37,414 nt of DNA, from positions 10,055 to 47,468 of the forward strand of contig JAPUEF010000242.1 in assembly GCA_027492655.1 (NCBI GenBank). Direction: 5' to 3'. The translations under genes were made by a program, and so were the position numbers. Shown piece by piece: positions 25,512 to 34,040 of this stretch (the stretch's first letter is position 1; each line of letters opens with the position of its first letter). This DNA comes from Alphaproteobacteria bacterium. Lineage in GTDB: Bacteria; Pseudomonadota; Alphaproteobacteria; Micropepsales; Micropepsaceae. Under the pieces are notes generated by a model. That model had not been told where the DNA came from. It saw only the letters and a program-made list of their open reading frames with translations, and did no database searches.

Positions 25512-26171
25512 ATGGACAAGATGGAAATTATCGACCTCCTTCTGTTCGGAGCCGTGGCCGGGGTCATCCTGTTCCGCCTGTGGTCCGTTCTGGGCACCCG
25601 TACCGGCCATGAAGCTCCCCCCGCCGAGGCGGAACCCCGCCGCACGCCGAACGCACCGGCCTCAGCCGCCGGCCAGCCGCCGGTGATCGCCCCGCGCCCG
25701 CTGCCCAATTATCCCGCCGCTGCGGCGCGCGGTCTCGCCGATATCGCGGGCGTCGATCGCAGTTTCGATCCTGAAGCCTTCATGGCCGGCGCCGCTGCGG
25801 CGCATGAACGCGTGATCGAGGCTTTCGCGGCCGGCGATCGTCAGGAACTCCGTATGATCCTCGGCGACGAGGTCTATGCCGCTTTCGACGGCGCCATCGC
25901 CGCGCGCGAGGCCAAAGGCCTCACCGCGACCACGGTTTTCGTGAAAGAGGCGACGCCGCAGCTTATCTCGGCGGCGCTCAAGGGCCGTATCGCCGAAATC
26001 GATGTCCGCTACGAAAGCGAGCTGATCCAGTACAGCCGCAACGCCGCCGGCGAGACCGTCGAGGGCAGCGAATCCGCCGTCAACCGCGTCACCGACCGCT
26101 GGACCTGGGTGCGCGACACCCGCGCGGCCGACCCGAACTGGAAGCTGGCCGACACCGACTACGGCGACTGA
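25512..26171 (+). CDS. Tim44/TimA-like membrane protein
   Basis: A 219-residue protein with an N-terminal membrane segment (IIDLLLFGAVAGVILFRLWSVLG), an Ala/Pro-rich linker, and a C-terminal Tim44-like domain: FDPEAFMAGAAAAHERVIEAFAAGD, LISAALKGRIAEIDVRYESELI and the ending VNRVTDRWTWVRDTRAADPNWKLADT. In mitochondria Tim44 recruits Hsp70 to the import channel; bacterial relatives are membrane-linked with unclear function. Divergence from secB is a frequent alphaproteobacterial arrangement. ATG 25512 or 25521 could start it. TATATT at 25364-25369 upstream is a possible -10 element, with only a weak -35 match. Confidence 0.88.
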   Translation: MDKMEIIDLLLFGAVAGVILFRLWSVLGTRTGHEAPPAEAEPRRTPNAPASAAGQPPVIAPRPLPNYPAAAARGLADIAGVDRSFDPEAFMAGAAAAHERVIEAFAAGDRQELRMILGDEVYAAFDGAIAAREAKGLTATTVFVKEATPQLISAALKGRIAEIDVRYESELIQYSRNAAGETVEGSESAVNRVTDRWTWVRDTRAADPNWKLADTDYGD

Positions 26172-26177
26172 TCGCCG

Positions 26178-27353
26178 ATGGCCGATCCGCGCCCGCCCGG
26201 TCGGCGCTTCGGCCTCGTCGCGCTTTTCCTCGCTTTCGCCGCCGGCGCGGCCGGCTTCTGGGCCGCCTCCTCGATCTGGAAACCGGCTCCGCCGGGCCCA
26301 GCCGCCGCCCTGCCGGTCGTGGAACTCCACGACATCGCGTTTGCCGATATTCCCGGCTGGGCCGCCGACGACCACGCGGCGGCGCTCGCCGCCTTTCAGA
26401 AAAGCTGCGCCGCCCTGCCCGACGCCGCGCGCTTTCCACAATTCGGCGACGCCGAAGCCTGGAGCCGCGCCTGCGCCGCCGCCGGCACCGCCGATACGGC
26501 CTCGGCCCGCCATTTTTTTGAAACCCGTTTCCAGCCCGCCGCCGTCTCCGGCACCGGCAAAGTCACCGGCTATTACGAGCCGGAACTGACCGGAAGCCGC
26601 GCCAAAAGCGCCGCGTTCCCGGCTCCCGTCTATGCCCGCCCCGCCGATCTCGTCACCGCCGATCCCGAAGGATTCCGCGCGCTCCTTCATGGCGAACGCC
26701 TTGCCGGCAAGCTCGAAAACGGCACCCTGAAGCCCTACGACACCCGCGCCGAAATCGAATCCGGCAGTCTTGATGGTCGGGCCGATGCCATCGTCTATCT
26801 GCCCTCAACCGTCGATGCTTTTTTCCTGCAGATTCAGGGCTCTGGACGGGTGAAACTGCAGGAAGGCGGCTGGCTGCGGCTCAACTATGCGGCGCAGAAC
26901 GGCCATCCCTACAGCGCCATCGGCGCCGCCCTGATCGCCGAAGGCGCGATCCCGCGCGAAAAGATGTCGATGCAGGCGATCCGCGCCTGGCTGGCGGCGA
27001 ATCCGGATCGTGCGGCGGCCGTGATGAACCTCAATGCGTCCTATGTCTTTTTCCGCGCGCTGGCGCTGGACGATCCCGCCCTGGGGCCGCCGGGGGCGGA
27101 GGGCGTACCGCTGATGCCGGGCCGCAGCCTGGCGGTGGATTCGCGGCTCTATCCTTACGGTCTGCCGGTTTTCGTCACCGCGCGGGGGACCGGAGCCGGC
27201 GATATCGCCCGGCTGATGATTGCGCAGGATACCGGCGGCGCGATCCGGGGGGCCGTGCGGGGCGATATTTTCTTCGGCTGGGGCGTTGAGGCCGAGGCGG
27301 CGGCGGGCGTGACGAACGCCGAAGCCGCGTTTGTGATATTGCGCCCGAAATGA
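26178..27353 (+). CDS. mltA: Membrane-bound lytic murein transglycosylase A
   Basis: A 391-residue MltA-type transglycosylase that cleaves murein glycan strands to 1,6-anhydro ends. An N-terminal hydrophobic segment (FGLVALFLAFAAGAAGFWAA) acts as signal or anchor; no lipobox cysteine is evident, unlike E. coli MltA. The MltA domain shows VTGYYEPELTGSRAKS and VDAFFLQIQGSGRVKL, and the C-terminal 3D domain shows LAVDSRLYPYGLPVF and RLMIAQDTGGAIRGAVRGDIFFGWG, with the three Asp that name it. It overlaps the Smr gene by four bases. Confidence 0.94.
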   Translation: MADPRPPGRRFGLVALFLAFAAGAAGFWAASSIWKPAPPGPAAALPVVELHDIAFADIPGWAADDHAAALAAFQKSCAALPDAARFPQFGDAEAWSRACAAAGTADTASARHFFETRFQPAAVSGTGKVTGYYEPELTGSRAKSAAFPAPVYARPADLVTADPEGFRALLHGERLAGKLENGTLKPYDTRAEIESGSLDGRADAIVYLPSTVDAFFLQIQGSGRVKLQEGGWLRLNYAAQNGHPYSAIGAALIAEGAIPREKMSMQAIRAWLAANPDRAAAVMNLNASYVFFRALALDDPALGPPGAEGVPLMPGRSLAVDSRLYPYGLPVFVTARGTGAGDIARLMIAQDTGGAIRGAVRGDIFFGWGVEAEAAAGVTNAEAAFVILRPK

Positions 27354-27919
27354 CGCGCCGGCTGAGCGACCGCGAACGGGAATTGTGGGATCACGTCACT
27401 TCAGGCGTGAAGCCGCGCCGTCTTCCGGCGGCGAAACCTGCAATGGAGCCGCTGCCTGCACCGCAGCCGGATCTGTCCGCCGCCGCGCCCGTCCGCCGCC
27501 GCCGCGTGACGGTGAAACCTGCGCCCGCCGCGCCGCCGGAACCGGCGACGGCCTTTACGCCGGCGCGCGATCCGTTCGCCGCGCCGCAGCTCGACGGCAA
27601 AAGGGCCAGCCGCTTCATGAAGGGCGAGATCCGGATCGAGGGCCGCATCGACCTGCATGGCTTGACGCTGGACATGGCGCACAAGGCGCTGGCCGGGTTC
27701 CTGATGCAGGCGCGGGGGCGCGGGCATCGCATGGTGCTGGTGATCACCGGCAAGGGGGTCGGCAAGGGCGGGGCGTTGAAACGTCTGGTGCCGCTGTGGC
27801 TTTCGGCCCCGCCTTTCGCGGGCCTGATCGCCGGTCTTGCCGCCGCGCAGGCTCGCCATGGCGGCGAGGGTGCGCTCTATCTTTATCTTCGTCGCAAGCG
27901 TGACGAGACGCGGGTGTGA
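27350..27919 (+). CDS. Smr domain protein
   Basis: A 189-residue protein. The first 90 residues are basic and Pro/Ala-rich with little predicted structure. The second half is an Smr domain: RIDLHGLTLDMAHKALAGFL (the LDLHG motif), LVITGKGVGKGGALKRLVPLWL (the TGxG motif) and the ending GGEGALYLYLRRKRDE. Smr domains are nicking endonucleases or RNA-binding nucleases. MltA-Smr adjacency is common in alphaproteobacteria. The start overlaps the mltA stop (ATGA). Confidence 0.92.
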   Translation: MTRRLSDRERELWDHVTSGVKPRRLPAAKPAMEPLPAPQPDLSAAAPVRRRRVTVKPAPAAPPEPATAFTPARDPFAAPQLDGKRASRFMKGEIRIEGRIDLHGLTLDMAHKALAGFLMQARGRGHRMVLVITGKGVGKGGALKRLVPLWLSAPPFAGLIAGLAAAQARHGGEGALYLYLRRKRDETRV

Positions 27920-27995
27920 CCCTTCGCCCTTTCCAATCCCCCATCCGCTCGGCCATTCTGCGCCCCGACATGACCCCGGTTTTCAGAGCCCGCCC

Positions 27996-29327
27996 GTGAG
28001 CGCCGATCCCATCGACGAGATCGACATCTGCGCTTCGTATTCGCGCCGCGACACGGCGCGCGTGGTGCCGATCCTCGACGCGCTGAAAAGCCGGGGGGTG
28101 AAGGTCTGGTTCGACAAGAACATCCCCGGCGGCGCGCTGTGGGAGGAGACGATCACCCGCCACATGCGCAAGGCCAAGGCGGTGGTGTTTTTCGCCTCTC
28201 GGGAATCGCTCGCCTCCGACCGCTGTTTCGACGAGGTTTCGGCGGCGCGCACGCTGAAACGGCCGATCATTCCGGTTCTGGTCGATCAGCTGCGGATGCC
28301 CGACGACCTGCCCGACCGGTTGGTGCTGACGCTCCAGACCCGCAACACGGTCGATGCCTTTCCAGGCGCGGATGGCGATCCGGTGGACGCCATCATGCAT
28401 GCGCTGGCGAGCTTCGGGGTGCGCGGCGAACCGAAGATCGCCGGCGCACCGACGCCTCCCCCGCCCCGCCCGGCCGTCGCCGCCCCGCCCGCCCGCAAAC
28501 GCCGCCCGCTGCTGCTGGTCGGCATCGCGGCGGGCGTCGTGCTGGCCGCCGCCGTGGGCGTTCTGGCGATGACCGGCACGTTCGGCGGCGGGCTGTCTTC
28601 CGCCAAGCTCGATATTCCCGCCGACAAATGGTGCACCGCCTCGGCTCCCGCCCTGCTGGCCAACGCCGAGGCGCAGATCGGGATCGAACGGCTGAAGACG
28701 ATGGCCGAGCAAGGCGACCGCGACGCGCAGACGCTGCACTGCCTTTCCGCCAACAAGGCCTGTTCGGGCGGCGGTAATCCCCAGACTCTCTCCGCCGCCT
28801 ATGCCTCGTGCGAGGCGGCGGGCGCGAAGGGCAGCTGGCGCGCTGTCTTCAATCAGGGCTGGCTGAAGCAGCGCGGCTGCGGCGTGGCGCTGGACGGCAA
28901 GGGCGCGGCCCAGGCGGTCATGCGCGCGGCGGAGGGCGGCTGCGCCATCGCGCAGTTCTATCTCGGCACGCTCTACGAGGACGGCGAATTGATCGACTAC
29001 GATCAGGGGCTGTCCATCAAATGGCTGACCGAGGCCGCCAACCAGAATTACCCCCCGGCGATGAACCGGCTGGGCGCGGCCTATGCTCTGGGGCGCGGCG
29101 TCCCGGAAGACGATGCGCGCGGCACCGACTACTACCGCCGCGCCGCCGATCTGGGCGATGCCCGCGCCATGCTGAACTATGCCCGGGCGCTGGAGATGGG
29201 TTCGGGCACCGAAAAGAACACCGGCGCAGCGATCGCCTATTACCGCCGCGCCGCCGCCCAGAGCGACGACGCCGAAATCCGCCAGCTCGCGCTCGATTCG
29301 CTGAAACGCCTGGGCGTCAGCCCCTGA
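27996..29327 (+). CDS. TIR-transmembrane-Sel1 repeat protein
   Basis: A 443-residue protein with three parts. Residues 8-140 are a TIR domain: EIDICASYSRRD (box 1), GVKVWFDKNIPGGALWEETI, KAVVFFASRESLASDRCFDEV and RPIIPVLVD. Glu80 in CFDEV aligns with the catalytic glutamate of NAD-cleaving TIRs such as SARM1, so NADase activity is possible. A Pro/Ala linker with ARKRR precedes one membrane segment (171-192). The rest (about 212-440) contains at least three Sel1-like repeats (MNRLGAAYALGRGVPEDD, DLGDARAMLNYARALEMGSG). The positive residues before the membrane segment put TIR in the cytoplasm and the repeats in the periplasm. GTG 27996 is chosen; no ATG lies in frame between it and the upstream Smr gene. 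Seven bases separate it from the next gene. Confidence 0.88.
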   Translation: MSADPIDEIDICASYSRRDTARVVPILDALKSRGVKVWFDKNIPGGALWEETITRHMRKAKAVVFFASRESLASDRCFDEVSAARTLKRPIIPVLVDQLRMPDDLPDRLVLTLQTRNTVDAFPGADGDPVDAIMHALASFGVRGEPKIAGAPTPPPPRPAVAAPPARKRRPLLLVGIAAGVVLAAAVGVLAMTGTFGGGLSSAKLDIPADKWCTASAPALLANAEAQIGIERLKTMAEQGDRDAQTLHCLSANKACSGGGNPQTLSAAYASCEAAGAKGSWRAVFNQGWLKQRGCGVALDGKGAAQAVMRAAEGGCAIAQFYLGTLYEDGELIDYDQGLSIKWLTEAANQNYPPAMNRLGAAYALGRGVPEDDARGTDYYRRAADLGDARAMLNYARALEMGSGTEKNTGAAIAYYRRAAAQSDDAEIRQLALDSLKRLGVSP

Positions 29328-29334
29328 GACAGAC

Positions 29335-30933
29335 ATGACCACGACACTTGAAAAAGGCGCGGCCGTCGCCGCGCTCTTCGCTGCAAATGACGACCGCGCC
29401 GCGCGCCTGATCGACGCTCTGCGGGCCGAGGGCGTGAGACTGGCCGACGGCGGGGCGGCGGATGCGACGATCCTCTTCGCGTCGCACGCCGCGCTGGCTT
29501 CGGACGACATCGTGCGCGCCGTTCTCGCCGCCCCGGCGCAGCAGCGCCTTGTCGTCCTGACCGAAAGACTGGATCTGCCGGGCGATCTGCCCGAGGCCCT
29601 GAAGGGCGTCATCGATCCCGCCGCCGCGATCCCCGCCTGGCGCGAGGACGAGCCCGAAACGCGCCGCCGTATCCTCGCGGCGCTGATCGGTTTCGGCGCG
29701 GCCGGGGCCGGCGTCGAGGCGGCGCAGGGCGCGTCGCTGCAGACCGAAGCCGTCAGCCGCGAGACCGCGCAGGCAAGCCTCAGCTCGTCGGCGCGCAGCG
29801 TGCCGGTCGATCCGATGGCCAAGGTCACGGCCTCGGTGGTGAAGACCTCGTCGCGCCGCGTGCGGCTGCTCGCCTATGGCGGGGCCGCCGCAGCGAGCGT
29901 GCTGGTCGTCGGCGCGGTCGTCTTCATGCAGGCAGGCGGCGACAGGGCGCGGGGTTCCTCAAGCGCTGCGGGCGAAGGCGCGAAGACCGCCAGCGCCGCG
30001 CCGTCGCGGCCGCAAGAACCCGGCGCGCCGCCCGCCCCGACTCCGGCGGCGATCGAAACCGGCGGCGCGCGCGTCACGCTGGCTCAGCCGTCCTATCCGG
30101 TCGGACGGGTCATTCCCGTTCATGTCCGCGACATGCCGGGCCACCAGCAGGATTACGTCGCCATCGCCGCCAAGGGGTCGCCGGGATATGGCGAGATCCG
30201 CTACGAATATCTGAGGGGCGCGAAAAACGCCGATCTGGTGCTGCGCGGCGTGATGAAGCCGGGCGAATACGAAGTGCGGCTGTTTTTCGGCAACGACACC
30301 GACCGCAACAAGTCCGAGACGATCCGTTACGCCATCCCGCTGATCATCGCGCCCGCCGATCCGGTGACGCTGGAGGTGGAGGGCGGCGCGACGCTGACCG
30401 AGGGCCGCCCGATCAACGTGCATTATGCCGGGCTGCCCGAGAACCAGCGTGACTGGGTCGCGCTGTCCGAGGCGGGCAGCGAGGACGGCGCCTATATCTC
30501 GTATGTCTACAGCAACGGCGCGGCCGCCGGCATCGCCCGGCTGCCCGGTGCGACGAAGCCCGGCAAGTACGAGATCCGGGTCTATTTCGACGACATCGCC
30601 TCCGACCGCACGGTGCAGGCGCGCCTGCCGCTGGACGTGGCGCCCGCCCCGCCGGTGAACCTGCAGCTCGACGCCAACGCCTATGCGCCCGACGCCCCGA
30701 TCATCGTCAACTTCAACTCTATGCCGGGCAACCAGAAGGACTGGATCGCCCTGGCCCGGGCCGGCGACGAGGGCTATCTGAACTACGAATATACCGACGG
30801 CGCGAGCTCGGGGACGCTGACGATCCGCGGCCCGTCCGAGCCCGGCCGCTATGAAATCCGCGCCTATTTCGACGATGCGACCGGCGATCGGACCGTCCGG
30901 GCGACGGCCTCGTTCGAGGTGACATCTCAATAA
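29335..30933 (+). CDS. Degenerate TIR-transmembrane protein with three beta-sandwich repeats
   Basis: A 532-residue protein in tandem with the TIR-Sel1 gene. Residues 10-115 align with its neighbour's TIR domain (RLIDALRAEGVRL with PILDALKSRGVKV; TILFASHAALASDD with VVFFASRESLASDR; LDLPGDLPEAL with LRMPDDLPDRL), but the segment holding WFDKNIPGG is missing and the catalytic Glu is replaced by Ala62. One membrane segment follows at 178-200 after RRVR, so the N-terminus is inside. The outside part has three repeats (about 244-340, 343-436, 440-532), each with a DWxALxxAG..G.xxYxY core and a KPGxYEIRxYFDD end, like Ig-type beta-sandwich domains. I know no named family for the repeat. ATG at 29335. 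Confidence 0.85.
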   Translation: MTTTLEKGAAVAALFAANDDRAARLIDALRAEGVRLADGGAADATILFASHAALASDDIVRAVLAAPAQQRLVVLTERLDLPGDLPEALKGVIDPAAAIPAWREDEPETRRRILAALIGFGAAGAGVEAAQGASLQTEAVSRETAQASLSSSARSVPVDPMAKVTASVVKTSSRRVRLLAYGGAAAASVLVVGAVVFMQAGGDRARGSSSAAGEGAKTASAAPSRPQEPGAPPAPTPAAIETGGARVTLAQPSYPVGRVIPVHVRDMPGHQQDYVAIAAKGSPGYGEIRYEYLRGAKNADLVLRGVMKPGEYEVRLFFGNDTDRNKSETIRYAIPLIIAPADPVTLEVEGGATLTEGRPINVHYAGLPENQRDWVALSEAGSEDGAYISYVYSNGAAAGIARLPGATKPGKYEIRVYFDDIASDRTVQARLPLDVAPAPPVNLQLDANAYAPDAPIIVNFNSMPGNQKDWIALARAGDEGYLNYEYTDGASSGTLTIRGPSEPGRYEIRAYFDDATGDRTVRATASFEVTSQ

Positions 30934-31036
30934 CTGTGTCGCGACTCTGTGATCATCCGGCACGCAATGGGCTTTGATTCCCGTCGCGCCCGGGTCTAGA
31001 GCGTCGGGCAAGGTTTGACCCTTAGAGGATTTCTGA

Positions 31037-33079
31037 ATGTTCGCATTGCGTCGTCGCGCGGCCATGGCCGCTTCGGTACTCGCGATTTCCGTCGCCGCCG
31101 GTTTCTCCAGCTTCGCCGCGGACGGCAAGCCGACGATCGGCACCTGGGGCTTCGACACCGCCGGTATGGATACGTCGGTGAAGCCCGGTGACGACTTCTT
31201 CGACTATGTCGGCGGCACCTGGATCAAGAACACCGAGATCCCGGCCGACAAGACCAATTACGGCTCGTTCACCATCCTGCGCGACAAGGCCGAGGCCGAT
31301 GTCCAGGCGACCGTGGAAGAGAACGCCAAGGCCCAGCACGAGGCCGGCTCGGTCGGCCAGAAGGTCGCCGACTACTACAACGCCTTCCTGAACACCGATC
31401 TGATCGAACAGAAGGGCCTTGAGCCCGCGAAGGCCGATCTCGACGCCATCGCCGCCGCCGCCACCCACGAGGATCTGGCGAAGATCATGGCGACCCCGGG
31501 CATGCCCGGCGGTCCCGTCGCGATCACCCCCGGCGTCGATTCCAAGAACCCCGGCATCTACACGATCGACATCTATCAGTCGGGTCTGGGCCTGCCGGAG
31601 AAGGACTACTATTTCCGCGACGACCAGCAGTTCAAGGACATCCGCGCCGCCTATCAGGCGCATATCGGCAAGATGCTGGCGCTGGCCGGCTATGCCGACG
31701 CCGAGAAGCACGCCGCCGACATCATGGCGCTGGAGACTGCGCTGGCGAAGGATTCGTGGGAAATGGCCAAGCGCCGTGACCCGGTCGCCATGTACAACCC
31801 CAAGACCCGCGCCGAGCTGATCGCCTTCGCGCCGGACTTCCCCTGGGCCGAGACCTTCGACGTTCTGGGCGTTCCCAAATTCGATCGCTTCAACGCCAAC
31901 GAAGCCGACGCCATCCAGAAGCTGACCAAGATCTTCAAGGACACCCCGGTCGAAACCTGGAAGGCCTATCTCACCTATAACTATCTGGAAGGCTACGCGG
32001 CGGTTCTGCCCAAGGCCTATGACGACGAATCCTTCGCCTTCGCCTCGATGCTGTCGGGCCAGAAGGAACAGCGTCCGCGCTGGAAGCGCGCGATCTCGGC
32101 GCTGAACGGCGCGCTGGGCGAGGCGGTCGGCCAGCTCTACGTCGCCAAGTACTTCCCGCCGGAAGCCAAGGCGGAGATGGTGAAGCTGGTCGAGAACCTG
32201 CGCGCCGCCTACAAGAAGCGCATCGAGAACCTGCCCTGGATGAGCGAAGCGACCAAGGTCGAAGCGCTGAAGAAGCTGGCCGCCTTCCGTCCGAAGATCG
32301 GCTATCCCGACAAGTGGCGCGACTACTCGGCCCTGGACGTGAAGGCCGATGACGCCCTCGGCAATCTGAAGCGCCAGGCCGCGTTCGAATGGAACCGCAA
32401 CGCCTCGCGCCTCGACCAGCCGGTCGACAAGGACGAGTGGTTCATGTCGCCGCAGACGGTGAACGCCTACTACAATCCCTCGTTCAACGAGATCGTGTTC
32501 CCGGCGGCGATCCTGCAGGCGCCGTTCTTCGACCTGAACGCCGACATGGCCATCAATTATGGCGGCATCGGCGGCGTCATCGGCCACGAAATGGGCCATG
32601 GCTTCGACGATCAGGGCGCGAAGACCGACGCCGACGGCGTGCTGCGCAACTGGTGGACGCCGGAAGACGAAGCGAAGTTCAAGGAGCGCGTCGCGGCGCT
32701 GGGCGCGGAATATTCCGCGTTCGAGCCGCTGCCGGGCATCAAGGTGAACGGCGATCTGACGATGGGCGAAAACATCGGCGACCTCGGCGGCGTCGAGGTT
32801 TCGCTGGAAGCCTACAAGATCGCGCTGAACGGCGCGGAGCCCGAAGTGATCGACGGCTTCACCGGCACCCAGCGCTTCTTCCTCGGCTGGGGCCAGGTGT
32901 GGCGTTCCAAGTATCGCGATGAAACGCTGCGCAACCAGGTTCTGTCGGACCCGCACAGCCCGGCCCAGTATCGCGTCAACGGCGTCGTGCCGAACGTCGA
33001 TGACTGGTACGCCGCGTTCTCGATTCCCGCCGACGCCAAGATGTTCATCGCGCCCGAGAAGCGCGTGAAGATCTGGTGA
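31037..33079 (+). CDS. M13 family zinc metallopeptidase (PepO/neprilysin type)
   Basis: A 680-residue secreted peptidase with signal peptide (FALRRRAAMAASVLAISVAAGFSSFAA). PGDDFFDYVGGTWIKNTEIPADK is the family N-terminal signature. The zinc site is HEMGH (517-521) in GGVIGHEMGHGFDDQG, with the third ligand near residue 578 in GENIGDLGGVE, and NAYYNPSFNEIVFPAAILQ and the C-terminal VNGVVPNVDDWYAAF are typical. These enzymes cleave peptides, probably in the periplasm or outside. AGAGG precedes the ATG by eight bases. A 103-base gap separates it from the TIR pair, and a strong terminator follows. Confidence 0.95.
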   Translation: MFALRRRAAMAASVLAISVAAGFSSFAADGKPTIGTWGFDTAGMDTSVKPGDDFFDYVGGTWIKNTEIPADKTNYGSFTILRDKAEADVQATVEENAKAQHEAGSVGQKVADYYNAFLNTDLIEQKGLEPAKADLDAIAAAATHEDLAKIMATPGMPGGPVAITPGVDSKNPGIYTIDIYQSGLGLPEKDYYFRDDQQFKDIRAAYQAHIGKMLALAGYADAEKHAADIMALETALAKDSWEMAKRRDPVAMYNPKTRAELIAFAPDFPWAETFDVLGVPKFDRFNANEADAIQKLTKIFKDTPVETWKAYLTYNYLEGYAAVLPKAYDDESFAFASMLSGQKEQRPRWKRAISALNGALGEAVGQLYVAKYFPPEAKAEMVKLVENLRAAYKKRIENLPWMSEATKVEALKKLAAFRPKIGYPDKWRDYSALDVKADDALGNLKRQAAFEWNRNASRLDQPVDKDEWFMSPQTVNAYYNPSFNEIVFPAAILQAPFFDLNADMAINYGGIGGVIGHEMGHGFDDQGAKTDADGVLRNWWTPEDEAKFKERVAALGAEYSAFEPLPGIKVNGDLTMGENIGDLGGVEVSLEAYKIALNGAEPEVIDGFTGTQRFFLGWGQVWRSKYRDETLRNQVLSDPHSPAQYRVNGVVPNVDDWYAAFSIPADAKMFIAPEKRVKIW

Positions 33080-33104
33080 TCTAAGCGGTCCGCGTGAAAT
33101 GAAG

Positions 33105-33137
33105 AAGGCCCGTGCGAAAGCGCGGGCCTTTCTCTTT
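33105..33137 (+). terminator. Rho-independent terminator after the M13 peptidase gene
   Basis: AAGGCCCG (33105-33112) pairs with CGGGCCTT (33123-33130), extended inward and closed by a GAAA tetraloop, and is followed by TCTCTTT. It lies 25 bases after the stop. Confidence 0.88.
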
Positions 33138-33193
33138 GGGCTCTCTTTTGGGTGCGGCGAAGTTGCCGGTAGGCGCGCCGCAGCGGCCTCGCC

Positions 33194-33589
33194 TCAATCC
33201 TCGACGCGGTGCGAGGCGATGCCTTCGGGCGTTGTGACGGTGTCCGCGTCCACCACCGTCAGCTCGATCGTGTGGGCGTCCTCGCCCTTGGGGGTCAGCG
33301 TAACGCGGCAGGTGTCGGGCGATGCGCCGGGGCCGGCGTCCCACATGCCTTCGCGTTTCAGATCCTGCGGCGGCAGGCCTTCGACCTCGGCATGCATGGT
33401 CTGGAAGAAGCTGCCATCGACGGCGTAGCTGGAGCGCGCCTTGAGGGTCGTCTTCTTGCCGTCCATCTCGCGCGCCGCTTCCGTGGACCACGAGCCGGTC
33501 AGGAAGGTGCGGCAGCTGGCGTTGTCGAAGGCAGCGGCGGCGGGCGCGAATGACAGCGCGGCCAGCAGGACGGCGGTGGAAACTTTCAT
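33194..33589 (-). CDS. Small secreted protein of unknown function (pair member A)
   Basis: A 131-residue protein with a signal peptide (MKVSTAVLLAALSFAPAAAA) and mature start FDNASCRTFLTGSW. The neighbour at 33615-34040 shares this start (FDNTTCKAFLAGTW) and a second block (GMWDAGPGASPDTCRVTL with GTWDAAAGPSTDSCNASV), so they are paralogues. Two conserved cysteines may pair. Repeated GxW blocks and short strands suggest a small beta-barrel like lipocalin-type proteins; this is a guess. GGGGAG lies upstream of ATG 33589. No family is recognised. Confidence 0.75.
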   Translation of the reverse strand: MKVSTAVLLAALSFAPAAAAFDNASCRTFLTGSWSTEAAREMDGKKTTLKARSSYAVDGSFFQTMHAEVEGLPPQDLKREGMWDAGPGASPDTCRVTLTPKGEDAHTIELTVVDADTVTTPEGIASHRVED

Positions 33590-33614
33590 GCCGGCGCTCC
33601 CCGCGCTGATCGCG

Positions 33615-34040
33615 TCAGGGCGCGATGGAGGCGGAGCGGACGCCGATGGCCGGGACACGGCGGGCGGTGGCCCCGTCTTCGGTCCGCACCGTGTTGGTGT
33701 CGAGCACGATCAGCACGGTGTTCATCTGGTCGCGGCCGCCGGTGGCGACGCTGGCGTTGCAGCTGTCGGTGGACGGACCGGCGGCGGCGTCCCAGGTGCC
33801 GGCGATGGTCTGCACTTCCGGGTCGAGGCCCTGCGGCGCGATATTGATGGTGGCCGAGAAATCGCCATCGGCGGCATAGACGGCGCGGGTGGCGATGGTT
33901 CCGGGACGGCCGTTGAGGTCGGTCGCGACGCTCATGTCCCAGGTGCCGGCGAGGAACGCCTTGCAGGTCGTGTTGTCGAACGCGGACGCCGGGGTGGCGA
34001 ACAGGGCGGCGACGCCGAGAAGGGCGAGGCTGCGGATCAT
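33615..34040 (-). CDS. Small secreted protein of unknown function (pair member B)
   Basis: A 141-residue protein with a signal peptide (MIRSLALLGVAALFATPASA) followed by FDNTTCKAFLAGTWDM. It shares block structure with the downstream gene: FDN..C..FL.G.W, Y..DG.F, G.WDA..G.S.D.C, and a D..TV.T..G....RVP end. Cysteines at the same two places suggest one disulfide. The pair is transcribed together (25 bases between them), away from the ggt gene's direction of origin, and its own promoter is probably in the 109-base gap after ggt. Confidence 0.75.
   Translation of the reverse strand: MIRSLALLGVAALFATPASAFDNTTCKAFLAGTWDMSVATDLNGRPGTIATRAVYAADGDFSATINIAPQGLDPEVQTIAGTWDAAAGPSTDSCNASVATGGRDQMNTVLIVLDTNTVRTEDGATARRVPAIGVRSASIAP

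Noticed and set aside
27744-29828. Minus-strand open frame of 694 codons opposite the TIR genes
   Set aside because: Antisense shadow; the plus strand has recognisable TIR, membrane and Sel1 segments with a seven-base gene spacing.
31022-32956. Minus-strand open frame of 644 codons opposite the M13 peptidase
   Set aside because: The plus strand has the zinc motif, signal peptide and terminator; the minus frame has no recognisable domain.
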